Origin: Prevotella sp. UBA2742 | Lineage (GTDB): Bacteria; Bacteroidota; Bacteroidia; Bacteroidales; Bacteroidaceae | Direction of reading: 5' to 3' | Assembly: GCA_002353485.1 (NCBI GenBank) | Contig: DEJS01000022.1 | Span: forward strand, 75,448-139,447 | Length of the DNA: 64,000 nucleotides | Shown here: positions 41,601-50,500 of the stretch, in pieces | How the letters are laid out: every line of letters starts with the position of its first letter | Position numbering within the stretch: position 1 is the stretch's first letter | Notes under the pieces: generated by a model | Databases searched by the model: none | What the model was told of the DNA's origin: nothing | Seen by the model: the letters and a program-made list of their open reading frames with translations, nothing else | Made by a program: the position numbers and the translations under genes

Positions 41601-44075
41601 GGCAGCGATGTCGCCAGAAGCGGGAGAAATCTCTACGTCAACAGGCACCTGCGTAGCGGTGATTGTCCAGCGCGGGTCACCAACGGTCAGCGTCGGGGTG
41701 GCAGGAGCCAGAGCCACGGCAGCATTACCGTTGAAATCACCTGTTGCAACATCGGTGAAGGTCACCACACCGGCGATGGTGTTCTTCACGGGCTCTGCCT
41801 CGTCACCAGTAGACTCAGAAGCGCCAGTGTCAGCACCACCGAAGTTGAAGACGTTGCCATCAATGTCAAACTGAGGATTAGCACTTGAGCCACCACCGTT
41901 CATACCCTTGATGGTCTGACCGCTCTTACCACAGTCGACAAAGATATTGTTCTTGGCAACGAACTTCAGCCACTTCTGGCTGTTCTGACGGTGCGTGAAG
42001 AAGTTCTTGCCAGGAGCCAGGTTGTACATGGTGTTGTTCTCGAACTTGAAGGTCTGAACGGCATTACCATCGTACTCCGTGGTCTTCTGACCGCTCTGTG
42101 AGCTGTAGAACGACTTTGTGGTTGCCGTAGGAGCATAGAACGTAGAGTTCGTCACGGTGAAGTTCACGGCCGTGCTACCCTTCGTGTAGTCGAAGGTGGT
42201 GGCGTCGGCAGCAAGCTCAACCACACTGTTGTCAACAGTGAAGTCACCGTAGTAGTTCTTGCAAGCGCTATAGAACAAGGCCTTCTTCAGACCCTTCACG
42301 GTAACACCCTTAATGCTTACGTTGGCCTCAGTCCACTCGGTGGGGGTCTTAACCTCTGCCATCTCGATGAAGTTGCCGGCCAAAGCAGAAGCGTCAATCG
42401 TTGCACCGTTACCGTTGATTGTCACGCTGGCAGGAGCGACGATAGGAGCACTGATAGTGTAGGTAGTACCAGCAGTCAGGTTGATGGTGATGTTACCAAC
42501 CTTCTTGCCTGCCGTAGCAATATCCAATGCCGTAGAAATATCGCCACTGGCAACTGTAGTCTCAATGTCCTCAGCAGGCACCTCTACCTTCCAACGCGGG
42601 TCGCCAGGCATCGTAGCAGGCTCTGCTACACCTTCACCCAAAGCGATAGTTCCATTGAAGTCGCCTGCTGCAGCATCGGCAAAGGTCACAACACCAGCGA
42701 TGGTGTTCTTCACGGGCTCTACCTCGTCACCAGTAGACTCAGAAGCGCCAGTGTCAGCACCACCGAAGTTGAAGACGTTGCCATCAATGTCAAACTGAGG
42801 ATTTGCACTTGAGCCACCACCGTTCATACCCTTGATGGTCTGACCGCTCTTACCACAGTCGGCGAAGATATTGTTCTTGGCAACGAACTTAAGCCACTTC
42901 TGGCTGTTCTGACGGTGCGTGAAGAAGTTCTTGCCAGAAGCCAGGTTGTACATGGTGTTGTTAGTGAACGTGAAGGTCTGTATAGCCTCAGCGTTGTACT
43001 CCGTAGTCTTCTGACCGCTCTGTGAGCTGTAGAACGACTTTGTCGTTGCCGTAGGAGCATAGAACGTAGAGTTCGTCACGGTGAAGTTCACAGCCGTGCT
43101 GCCCTTCGTGTAGTCGAAGGTGGTAGCATCGGCAGCCTGCTCAACAACACACTTGTCAACAGTGACATCACCAAAGTAGTTCTTGCAAGCGCTATAGAAC
43201 AGAGCCTTCTTCAGACCCTTCACGGTGAGTTCCTTGACAGTCACGTTGGCCTCCGTCCACTCGGTGGGATTCTCAACCACTGCCATCTCAATCATGTTAC
43301 CGGACAGCCCAGAGGCATCGATGGTAGCACCATTACCATTAATGGTAACACTGGCAGGAGCCACAATCGGAGCGCTGATAGTGTAAGAAGCGCCCTCCGT
43401 CAGATTGATGGTGATGTTCTGGGGAATCTTACCTTCAGAAGCCTCAGCCAGCGCGGTTGAAATGTCGCCAGATGCAGGAGATATGGTAATGTCCTCGGGA
43501 TTGGGAATAAACTCAAATCCGTAGAAGTTGAGAGCACCAACAGGATAGGTAATGTCTACCGTACCAGTCACCACCCTTACTTCTACAACACGGTAAACTT
43601 TTGTTTTATTATCAGGGTTTTGTGAATCCATGCTGACCTCAACAGCGTCATCTTCCTTCACGACATTGTTGTAAAGCGTTTTACCGCCCTGTGCCAGCAC
43701 GAGCGTTCGGTCGGTTGCACTACTTTTGGAAGTTCTCACATACACCTTCAGCGTACCGTCAGCAGGAATAGCCAATTGCAAGCTGTTAGCGGCGCCTGAC
43801 GTGCCGCCTACTTTCAGACGGTATTCAAATTTCTGATAATCCTCAGCTGTGCCGAAGTAAGCATTGTTCCCATCAATTGAATGCTTGCCGCCGCCATCAG
43901 TTCTCGTCAGTTTAAAATCGCCGTCAGAATAATTATCCTGCAAATTTCCTGCAGCGACAGCCTCTGTGAACTTAATCATCAGAGAAGAGCCCTGACTTCG
44001 CTTCAGCGCCTGCGTTGCCGCAAAGGCCGCAATGGAAAGCAAAGCCACAAACATTAGAGTAAGTTTCTTTCTCAT
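38613..44075 (-). CDS. Giant secreted beta-helix-like repeat protein
   Basis: A 1,820-residue exported protein. Signal peptide 1-24; an N-terminal beta domain to about residue 190; then five consecutive units each ending in GDPRW: units 1-3 (about 195-505, 505-815, 815-1130) nearly identical, units 4-5 (about 1130-1455, 1455-1775) diverged. Each has phrases such as SVTINGNGATIDAS and NNTMYNL, typical of right-handed beta-helix proteins (DUF4957/DUF5123, pectate-lyase-like fold). The tail TIQGVRVDKPAKGLYIHNG with final KKVVVK suggests type IX export. No catalytic residues are evident; binding or adhesion, perhaps of a polysaccharide, is inferred. It is monocistronic, with promoter and terminator. 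Confidence 0.8.
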   Translation of the reverse strand: MRKKLTLMFVALLSIAAFAATQALKRSQGSSLMIKFTEAVAAGNLQDNYSDGDFKLTRTDGGGKHSIDGNNAYFGTAEDYQKFEYRLKVGGTSGAANSLQLAIPADGTLKVYVRTSKSSATDRTLVLAQGGKTLYNNVVKEDDAVEVSMDSQNPDNKTKVYRVVEVRVVTGTVDITYPVGALNFYGFEFIPNPEDITISPASGDISTALAEASEGKIPQNITINLTEGASYTISAPIVAPASVTINGNGATIDASGLSGNMIEMAVVENPTEWTEANVTVKELTVKGLKKALFYSACKNYFGDVTVDKCVVEQAADATTFDYTKGSTAVNFTVTNSTFYAPTATTKSFYSSQSGQKTTEYNAEAIQTFTFTNNTMYNLASGKNFFTHRQNSQKWLKFVAKNNIFADCGKSGQTIKGMNGGGSSANPQFDIDGNVFNFGGADTGASESTGDEVEPVKNTIAGVVTFADAAAGDFNGTIALGEGVAEPATMPGDPRWKVEVPAEDIETTVASGDISTALDIATAGKKVGNITINLTAGTTYTISAPIVAPASVTINGNGATIDASALAGNFIEMAEVKTPTEWTEANVSIKGVTVKGLKKALFYSACKNYYGDFTVDNSVVELAADATTFDYTKGSTAVNFTVTNSTFYAPTATTKSFYSSQSGQKTTEYDGNAVQTFKFENNTMYNLAPGKNFFTHRQNSQKWLKFVAKNNIFVDCGKSGQTIKGMNGGGSSANPQFDIDGNVFNFGGADTGASESTGDEAEPVKNTIAGVVTFTDVATGDFNGNAAVALAPATPTLTVGDPRWTITATQVPVDVEISPASGDIAAALAAASEGKIVKNITINLTASETPYTVSAAIVAPASVTINGNGATIDASALGGNFIEMAVVESPTEWTEANVSIKGVTVKGLKKALFYSACKNYYGDFTVDNSVVELAADATTFDYTKGSTAVNFTVTNSTFYAPTATTKSFYSSQSGQKTTEYDGNAVQTFKFENNTMYNLAPGKNFFTHRQNSQKWLKFVAKNNIFADCGKSGQTIKGMNGGGSSANPQFDIDGNVFNFGGADTGASESTGDEAEPVKNTIAGVVTFTDAAAGDFNGTFALGEGATAPATMPGDPRWTLTAKNPVTDMGASTAAIEVEVPANLGAMDGTNGPTDLALFLDSYLQNSPNPAYIKLTLQGGANYVISKPIETITAIQILGNDVENPAVIDANSIDGFVKISDSQISGTPNEMGFYSNIYNVELKNFEVKNLGGALFNANGQKYVIPNFTVENVLVQTTGGTVIDMDGSVVENLTVTKSTMNGAALAYKATTDAASAGVTAQTINASYNTFYQVIGLQIGAMLTAPQMSNRSMAPTSNLSLDFNHNVVISDNFAFNGQAPSSMLVQYNSFVKEDGTDNNAILAKIPGVGGTIEGDLTFATPDDVVNGNLGLGVCPQREAKIGDPRWLNAAMKISAADLDDDKDLAKAINAAVEIGITKFQLEENARYTAKQTIVADKAIAITGKNVIIDVEHNDPFILLSKTPTGGFMPKASTEAAAPALNRAAGVEYTDYYKFDELTLSGLKVNGLKNSIIYDNNVKYCVIDLTIDDCVMQLETEAVKYEALIAFQAGGVNNLTIKNSTFYGNNEVAKYFVRYNNSARIDRFGFDKADATWSFTYENNTFYGLLKSDGQWGNYSGIVGKNAQGIVTVKNNIWYDCDSQTMRRMLGSKKFAQFSKASLMENNTFIVGGAAADQGNYGNGSDLTGDPGFKRPAEGDFTLSAYSVQFDKKTGDPRWYADGGHYNPVTGIEGVEAEKADDGAWYTIQGVRVDKPAKGLYIHNGKKVVVK
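40832..43440. repeat. Three near-identical 0.93-kb direct repeats within the giant gene
   Basis: Anchor words recur at 40958, 41891 and 42815, giving periods of 933 and 924 bases. Long stretches are identical at the DNA level, including synonymous sites, between units. The two outer units of the gene (before 40,700) share only protein motifs. Repeat limits are approximate. Confidence 0.85.
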
Positions 44076-44176
44076 AATCGTTCTGTTTTAAAAGTTAATA
44101 ATTTATTTGAATCGTTTTATCTTGAATTTACGTCAGTAGCCACCAGCCCCACAGAGGGAGGTATACATTACGGGTG

Positions 44177-44208
44177 CAAATTTAGGTAAAAATTACGAAA
44201 CAACCAAA
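44177..44208 (-). promoter_or_regulatory. Promoter of the giant repeat-protein gene
   Basis: On the minus strand TTTG (44205-44208), 20 bases and TAAATTTG (44177-44184) match the consensus. The leader to the ATG at 44075 is about 95 bases. Confidence 0.75.
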
Positions 44209-44271
44209 TAATTTTCAAAAAAAGTAAAACCCCACCCGACAAGGCAGGGACAGCGGACAGAAAATGAAACG

Positions 44272-44290
44272 ACCACGAATTACACTAATT
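44272..44290. repeat. Copy of the dispersed 19-base word
   Basis: The reverse complement of AATTAGTGTAATTCGTGGT lies here, identical to the copy at 40-58. Confidence 0.8.
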
Positions 44291-44394
44291 GCACGAATTC
44301 CGTACGCTCTAATTGTGCTGGGCGTGATGGCACAAAGCATTCGGCTTAACTCTTAGGCCGATGAGGCTGGGAGGTACTTAAGTTTCTTGTGTTA

Positions 44395-44467
44395 TTGTTG
44401 TTCGATTGTTGTCCGTTTGTTGTTCGATTGCGAAACGGACAACAAACGGACAACAATCGAACAACAA
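44395..44467. repeat. 29-base perfect inverted repeat with internal direct repeats
   Basis: Arms at 44395-44423 and 44439-44467 are perfectly complementary with a 15-base loop. Each arm is itself built from short repeats of GTTCGATTGTT / GTCCGTTTGTT, and the CGGACAACAA word continues to about 44490. The hairpin would be very stable. Confidence 0.9.
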
Positions 44468-44480
44468 ACGGACAACAATT

Positions 44481-44602
44481 GGACAACGACAGGAAGAGAA
44501 CCGGACAAGGACGGGGACGGGGCGAGGACGGGGGAAGAACGAGGGAAGAACGAGGGGAGAACGAGGGGAGAACCAGACGGGGACGGGGGCGAAGACGGGG
44601 GG
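44481..44602 (+). repeat. T-free, purine-rich repetitive tract
   Basis: About 120 bases of the plus strand contain no T and few C. Short near-repeats of GAACGAGGGGA and GGACGGGG recur, with several runs of four to six G that could form G-quadruplex or triplex structures. It lies directly after the 29-base inverted repeat. Confidence 0.85.
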
Positions 44603-44611
44603 ATATGAAAA

Positions 44612-44648
44612 AACAACGGATTGGGGTTGACCAATCCGTTGTTTTTTT
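44612..44648. terminator. Bidirectional terminator after the M16 peptidase gene
   Basis: AACAACGGATTGG (44612-44624) and CCAATCCGTTGTT (44631-44643), a perfect 13-bp stem with loop GGTTGA, flanked by A-run and T-run. It lies 19 bases after the stop of the peptidase gene on the minus strand. Confidence 0.9.
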
Positions 44649-44666
44649 GTATGGTGAGGGAGGGGT

Positions 44667-47498
44667 TTACTTTGCCTCGGTCTCGGGCAGCATGATGATT
44701 TCGACGTGGTTGCCGCTCTTGAGGAGCTGGCTGAGGAAGTCGCGCACGGAGTCGGTGGTGAGGGCTTCTACGGTCTTCTTGTAGTCGGTGTGGACGTCGA
44801 GCCCGTAGTCTTTCCACGTGGTGATAGTGTTGACCCAGTAGCCGTTCTGCTTGGCGTTGATGTCGGCCTGCTTGAGCAGCAGGTCCTTGACTTTCTGCAG
44901 CTGGTCGGCCGAGACTTCTTTCTGCATGTCGCTGATGCCCTGGTGGAGCAGTCGTATGGCTACCTCCTGCTTGTCGGGGTTCATGGGGCAGTATGCCTGC
45001 AGCTGTGCCACGGGCTGGTGGTTGCTGAGGTTGAAGCCTCCTGCTGCTCCTACGGTGTAGGCTGCACTTTCGTCCTCGCGGATGGTCTTGAGGTAGATCA
45101 TGGAGAGGATTTGTCCGACGGCGTCGAGCTTGACGATGTTGTCGAGTGTGTGTGGCATTTCGCTACGCCATAGTTCGAAGGCGATGGCTTTGGGGGACTC
45201 GGTCTTGACCTTGAAGCTGTTGACGACTTCTCCGCGCGGTGCGGTGAGGATGTCGTTGAAGTCCTCGGCCGGTTCGCCGGTGGCGGGCAACGAGGCGATG
45301 TACTGCTCGATGAGGGGTCGGAGGGTCTGCTCGTCGAAGTTGCCACAGAAGACGAAGGTGAACTGCGAGGCGTTCTTCAGTCGGTCGGCGGCCATCTGGA
45401 GTATGCGGTCGTAGGAGATGTTGCCGAGGTCTTTATGGTCTATCTGTGTGAAGCGTGGGTTGTGGTCGTAGATGGTGGCGGCGAGCGAGTCGGAGAAGAC
45501 GGCCTCGGGGTTGAGGCTCTTGTTCTTGAGCACCATGTCGAGCTGTGTCATGAGGTTCTGGAACTGCTTGTCGTCTTTGTTGATGGAGGTGAAGTAGAGG
45601 TACTGCATCTGCATCATGGTCTCGATGTCCTTTGGTGTGGAGTGTGCGGTGACGAACTGCCGGGAGTTGGCCAGCGATACGTCGGCGTTGCACTCCTTGC
45701 CGGCGAGTGCTTTCTGCAGCTCGTTGCTGGAGAAGGTGCCCAGTCCGCTGATGCCGATGACTTCGTTGAAGACCTTGAGGTTGGTGTAGTCCTGTGCGCC
45801 GAACTTAGACTTGCCGCCCTTGGCGAAGGCCTGCATCTGTATTTCGTCGTCCTTGAAGTCAGTCTTCTTCAGGATGACGGTGGCTCCGTTGGAGAGTTTG
45901 AGTTCCTTGTATCCAAAGGCGGTGTTCTCGGTCTCGCTGACTATCTTGCCTGCCTGTATCTTGGTGACGTCGACGAGTGGTTCGTCCTTGACGTTGTCGA
46001 CATAGGGTTCGATGGCTGCGCTACGTGCACGTGCGATGGCTTGTGCCATGTCCTGTTCGGTGGGATATACCTTGCCTTCCTTCTCCTGTGCCATCTCCAG
46101 TACGACGAGGTTGCTGTCGGTGACTGAGATGAGTTCGGGCAGCATCTGGTTGATGGCCTGTATGGGGATGTTGGGCGCCAGCTGCTGCATCATGGGATAG
46201 AGCTGGTCGAGCGGCGGTATGGGCTCGTTGGTGAGGTAGTGGTCGCGGTAGGCATTGCCGAATTCGGCGTTCTTGCGCTTGTCGCGGTTGGTGTACTGTT
46301 TCTCCAGGGCGCTCAGGTAGTCGGCCTGTGCACGGGCATACTCGGTGGCAGTGAATCCGAACTCTCGGGCGCGGCGTGCCTCGCGATAGATGGTCTCCAG
46401 TGTCTCCATGTCCTTGCCTTCCTTGGGGACGCCGATGAACTCGAAGTTGTCCTTGGTGCGCGACAGCATGTAGGTGCCGTCGCTGGCAAAAGCCTGGAAG
46501 AAGGGGCACGACTCCTCCTGTGTCATCTCGGTGAGTCGCTGGTTCATCATCTGCGAGATGACGCTGACGCAATAGTCCTGTATGAGGTAGGCCATGGATG
46601 ACTTTTCCTCGGGCATGGTGGCGTCGTGCTTCATCATGAGGGCAATCTCGCTCATCTGCATCTCCTTGTCTTTCTCGAAGATGTAGATGGCCTCGTTGTT
46701 GTCGGGCACGGGCTCTGGAATGACCTTGGGTGCGTTGGGGTCGACCTTGATGGCGCTGAAGAGTTCCTTTATCTTGGCCTCCATGTGGTCGACGTCTACG
46801 TCGCCGACGACGATGATGGCCTGGTTGTCAGGACGGTACCACTTATGGTAGTATGCGCGCAGGGTCTCGGGACGGAAGCTGTCGATGACTGACATCAGTC
46901 CGATGGGCATGCGCTCGCCATACTTGGAGCCTGGATACATTTTTGGCAGTGCGCGCTGTATGATGCGCTGCGAGGGTCCCTCGCCGAGTCGCCACTCGTT
47001 GTGGACGACGTCGCGTTCCTTGTCTATCTCGTCGGCTTCGAGCAACAGGCCGTTAGACCAGTCCTTGAGGATGAGCAGACAGGAGTCGAGCGCTGTGGCG
47101 CGCTTGGTGGGTACGTCGCAGACGCGGTAGACGGTCTGGTCGATTGAGGTGTAGGCGTTGAGGTCTCTACCGAACTCGACGCCCAGTGAACGGGTGAACT
47201 CGATGATGCCGTTGCCCTTGAAGTGCTCTGAGCCGTTGAAGGCCATGTGCTCGAGGAAGTGGGCCAGTCCGCGCTGCGTGTCGTCTTCGTTGATGGAGCC
47301 TACGCGCTGTGCGATGTAGAAGTTGGCCACGTGTTCGGGATACTCGTTGTGACGAATGTAATAGGTCAGTCCGTTGTCGAGCTTGCCGATGCGTACGGCG
47401 GGGTCGACGGGAATGGGTGGCAGCTGCATTTCCTGAGCTACCAAAGCTGTCGTGCTGAACATCAGCACGACAGCCAAGAATAGTCTTGTAATTTTCAT
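44667..47498 (-). CDS. M16-family (insulinase/pitrilysin-like) zinc peptidase
   Basis: A 943-residue exported metallopeptidase with a signal peptide (1-21) and two M16 halves. The N-terminal half carries the inverted zinc motif HFLEH (His80, Glu83, His84), with the third ligand Glu probably in the VVHNEWRLGEG stretch about 75 residues later. The C-terminal half (about 500-930) is the inactive partner fold. Such enzymes degrade peptides inside a clam-like chamber. Its ATG lies 18 bases after the stop of the TonB-dependent receptor gene, so receptor and peptidase are probably one operon, suggesting peptide import or processing. Ends at a strong terminator. Confidence 0.92.
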   Translation of the reverse strand: MKITRLFLAVVLMFSTTALVAQEMQLPPIPVDPAVRIGKLDNGLTYYIRHNEYPEHVANFYIAQRVGSINEDDTQRGLAHFLEHMAFNGSEHFKGNGIIEFTRSLGVEFGRDLNAYTSIDQTVYRVCDVPTKRATALDSCLLILKDWSNGLLLEADEIDKERDVVHNEWRLGEGPSQRIIQRALPKMYPGSKYGERMPIGLMSVIDSFRPETLRAYYHKWYRPDNQAIIVVGDVDVDHMEAKIKELFSAIKVDPNAPKVIPEPVPDNNEAIYIFEKDKEMQMSEIALMMKHDATMPEEKSSMAYLIQDYCVSVISQMMNQRLTEMTQEESCPFFQAFASDGTYMLSRTKDNFEFIGVPKEGKDMETLETIYREARRAREFGFTATEYARAQADYLSALEKQYTNRDKRKNAEFGNAYRDHYLTNEPIPPLDQLYPMMQQLAPNIPIQAINQMLPELISVTDSNLVVLEMAQEKEGKVYPTEQDMAQAIARARSAAIEPYVDNVKDEPLVDVTKIQAGKIVSETENTAFGYKELKLSNGATVILKKTDFKDDEIQMQAFAKGGKSKFGAQDYTNLKVFNEVIGISGLGTFSSNELQKALAGKECNADVSLANSRQFVTAHSTPKDIETMMQMQYLYFTSINKDDKQFQNLMTQLDMVLKNKSLNPEAVFSDSLAATIYDHNPRFTQIDHKDLGNISYDRILQMAADRLKNASQFTFVFCGNFDEQTLRPLIEQYIASLPATGEPAEDFNDILTAPRGEVVNSFKVKTESPKAIAFELWRSEMPHTLDNIVKLDAVGQILSMIYLKTIREDESAAYTVGAAGGFNLSNHQPVAQLQAYCPMNPDKQEVAIRLLHQGISDMQKEVSADQLQKVKDLLLKQADINAKQNGYWVNTITTWKDYGLDVHTDYKKTVEALTTDSVRDFLSQLLKSGNHVEIIMLPETEAK

Positions 47499-47516
47499 CG
47501 CTTTATTTTATGGTTA

Positions 47517-50500
47517 TTAATTGAAGTAATACTTCACGCCGAGCTGCAGTCGCCAGCACTGGCCATAGCTGTGGTTGTAGTCCCAGGTGCTCTTCATGTA
47601 GGAGCCGTCGCTGGTGGTATTCATACGGTAGACGGGTACTCCGTTCTCCTTCTTAGCCACGCTGAGCAGGCGGATGATGTTGTTCGACATGCCGGGAGCA
47701 TACTTCTGCACGCCCCACTTGGAGTTGAGCAGGTTGCCGATGTTCTCGATGTTGGCAATGAGCTGCAGCTTGTGACGGGTATTGCCAATCTTGAGGTCGA
47801 AGTCGTGGGCGTACTTGAAGTCGAAGGTGTGCACCCATGGAGCGCGTGCCGAGTAGGCCTCAGCATACTGGCCCTTGTGGTTCTTGAGGTAGTCGTCCTG
47901 CTCGACGTAGTTCCAGAAGGCAATACGGTCGTCGTCGCTGACGAACTTGATTTCGGAGTCGTCGCGCGGTATGTACATCAGGTCGTATGCCAGTCCGTCG
48001 CCGTTGAGGTCGTTGGAGTAGGCATAGCTCCATCCCGAGGGTGAGTAGCCGCTGTAGAAGAGCGAGAAGTGCTCCTTGCCCCACTTGTAGCTGACGTTGG
48101 CAATGATGCGGTCGGGTGTGACGTAGCTTGAGGGACGGACGTCGATGACGTTAGGTCCGTTGACGGTGTGCAGATACTGCCATGCTGCCGATGCGTTAGA
48201 GCCTGGCATGCCCGTCACCTCCTTGTTGACGGTGTGGGTATAGGCGGCCATGATGCGCAGGTCCTTGATGGGCTCGGCATTGAGCTGTAGGCTGGCGGTC
48301 CATCCGTAGCCCTTGCTGTTGTTGGTCAGCACGCAGGCGTTGGCATAGTTGGTGTGGTAGGTCCAGTCAGCCTTGTTGGCGGGATAGAGGTAGCGGTTGT
48401 CGGCTCCCTGCAGACGCTCCCATGTCTCGTCGGGGTTCTTCTGGTTCCAGTTGTCCAGGTTGACGGCATTGATATGCTTGGTGTACATGAACTCACCGGT
48501 CACTGTCAGGGGGAACGACACGGGCACCTGATAGTCGATGGCCAGCGAGGTCTTCCACTCCTGTGGCATCTTGAAGTCGCGGTCTACGCCGGCGACGGAC
48601 GATGGAATGATGCCGTTGGGGTCCATGCTGACGGGAGCGCCCAGCTTGTCGCGAATGCCGGCAATGTCGGTGGTGAGTCCGCCGGCGAAGTTAGCCAGAC
48701 GGGAGTCGCCAGAACGAGCGATGACGAGGTTCTGGATCATACCCGAGTTGGTGGGCATGTTGGTGAAGAACACCAGAGGCAGACGTCCGACGAAGATGCC
48801 GGTACCACCACGCACCTTGAGCTGGTGGTTGCCGAAGACGTCCCATGCGAAGCCGATACGCGGCGAAATCTGGATGTGCGTCTTAGGCCACTGGCCCACG
48901 TCGAGGTGGCGGCCACCGAAGTCGAGGTCGTAGAGGGCCTGGTTGAAGATGAGGTCGCTCTTGTTGAAGGCGATGTTATCGAAGCGGATACCGGCGGTGA
49001 GCTTCAGGTTGTCCAGGGCGTTCCACTCGTCCTGCAGGTAGAGTCCCATCTGGTTGAAGCGAACCTTGGCCTGAGGATTGGTTTCGCCGTCGTAGCCGTA
49101 TGCCAGGGCAACGCCGATGGGGGCAGCGCCCTCCATGAAGTCCTGCATAGAGGCATAGCGGTAGTAGCCGGTGCCCTGACGCATGTAGCTGTTATAGGCT
49201 ATCTGGTGCTCGAAGTTCAGGCCTGCCGTCAGCTTGTGGGCACCCAGGTAGTAGGTGAAGTTGTCGTTGACGGTCAGTATCTTGTTCTGCACGCGGTTAT
49301 TATAAGTGAAGAGCTCGTATCCCAGCGACATGTAGGGGTCGCCATCCTTGAAGATTTCGACCATGGGGAAGATGCTGGAGTTAGAGCCACGCGGGTCGTC
49401 CATATTAGAATAGGTGATGAGCAGCTGGTTGCTGATGTTGTTGCCAAAGCGGCTGTTGAGGTCGGCCGAGATGGTGGTCACCTTGTTCTGCAGCGAATAG
49501 AAGGTGTTGGCGAAGGCCATCGAGTTGATGCTGATGCAGGCCGAGGTGAGTCCGCCTACGTCGCGCGACGAGGCGTTGGGGGTCATCCACTTCTCGTTGT
49601 TGGTGTGGTTGAAGCGCAGGGCCAGATGGTGGTTGTTGTTGATGTTCCAGTCGAGGCGTGCCAGATACTTGTTGTTGGTGATGCCACCGGGATAGACATC
49701 GGCCGAGCCGGTGTCATAGCCGTACTTGTCCTTGACGAACTGGGAAATCATGTTCATGTCGCTGAGCAGGGTGCGCGAGGTGTAGGTCTTGCTGTCGGCT
49801 CCGTCGCCGGTAGCATCAGGGTGCCAGTAGGTAGGCACGTTCTCGGACTTGGTGCGCTCGTAGTTGGCAAAGAAGAACAGCTTGTCCTTGATGATGGGGC
49901 CGCCGAGGGTGAAGCCGAAGGTCTTCTGCTCGTCGGGGTTGGGCTCGGCGTTCTGCTTGCCGTCCACACGGTTGCCGTGCATGTCTTCGCTGGTGTAGTA
50001 GAAGTAGGCCGTGCCCTTGAAGGTGTTGGTACCCGACTTGGTTACGGCGTTGATGCCGCCGCCCACGAAGTTCGACTGACGCACGTCGTAGGGCGAGACG
50101 ACCACCTGTACCTCGTCGATGGCATCCATCGAGACAGGCATACCGCCACCGGGCAGGTCGGAGGAGAGTCCGAAGTTGTTGTTCAGGTTGGCACCGTCGA
50201 GTGTGAAGTTAGACGAGCGGCCGCTGCTGCCGGCAAAGCTGTTGGAACCGCCATAGTAGGGCGAGAGCTTGACGATGTCGCCAATGCCACGGCTGACGGT
50301 GGGCAGGTCCTGAATGATCCGGTTATTGATGTTGGTGGAAGCACCGGTCTTCTCGGCAGTAAACTTCGAGGCCTTGCCGCTGACGACGACCTCGCTGAGC
50401 TCGGTCGAGTTCTCGCTGAGCCATACGTTGAGTTCGTAGGTCTCGGCCAGGTCGAGCTCGATGTTGCTGAAGGTCTTGGTCTCGTAGCCAATGTAGCTGA

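Larger units (their letters stand above)
44076..44666. other. 591-base intergenic region with promoter, dispersed repeat, long inverted repeat and T-free tract
   Basis: From left to right: the promoter of the giant gene (44177-44208), a copy of the dispersed 19-base word (44272-44290), a 29-base perfect inverted repeat (44395-44467), a purine-rich tract without T (about 44481-44602), and a terminator (44612-44648). The short ORFs that read through it have repetitive, highly biased composition and are not convincing genes. Confidence 0.7.

Noticed and set aside
40832..43440. The regular repeats in the giant gene as a CRISPR or mobile-element array
   Set aside because: The repeats are 0.93 kb, in frame, and encode a continuous protein; there are no spacers and no cas genes.
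44387..44784. Three overlapping frames through the T-free tract
   Set aside because: Repetitive Arg/Glu/Gly-rich readings produced by the purine tract; they cross a strong terminator and the M16 coding sequence.
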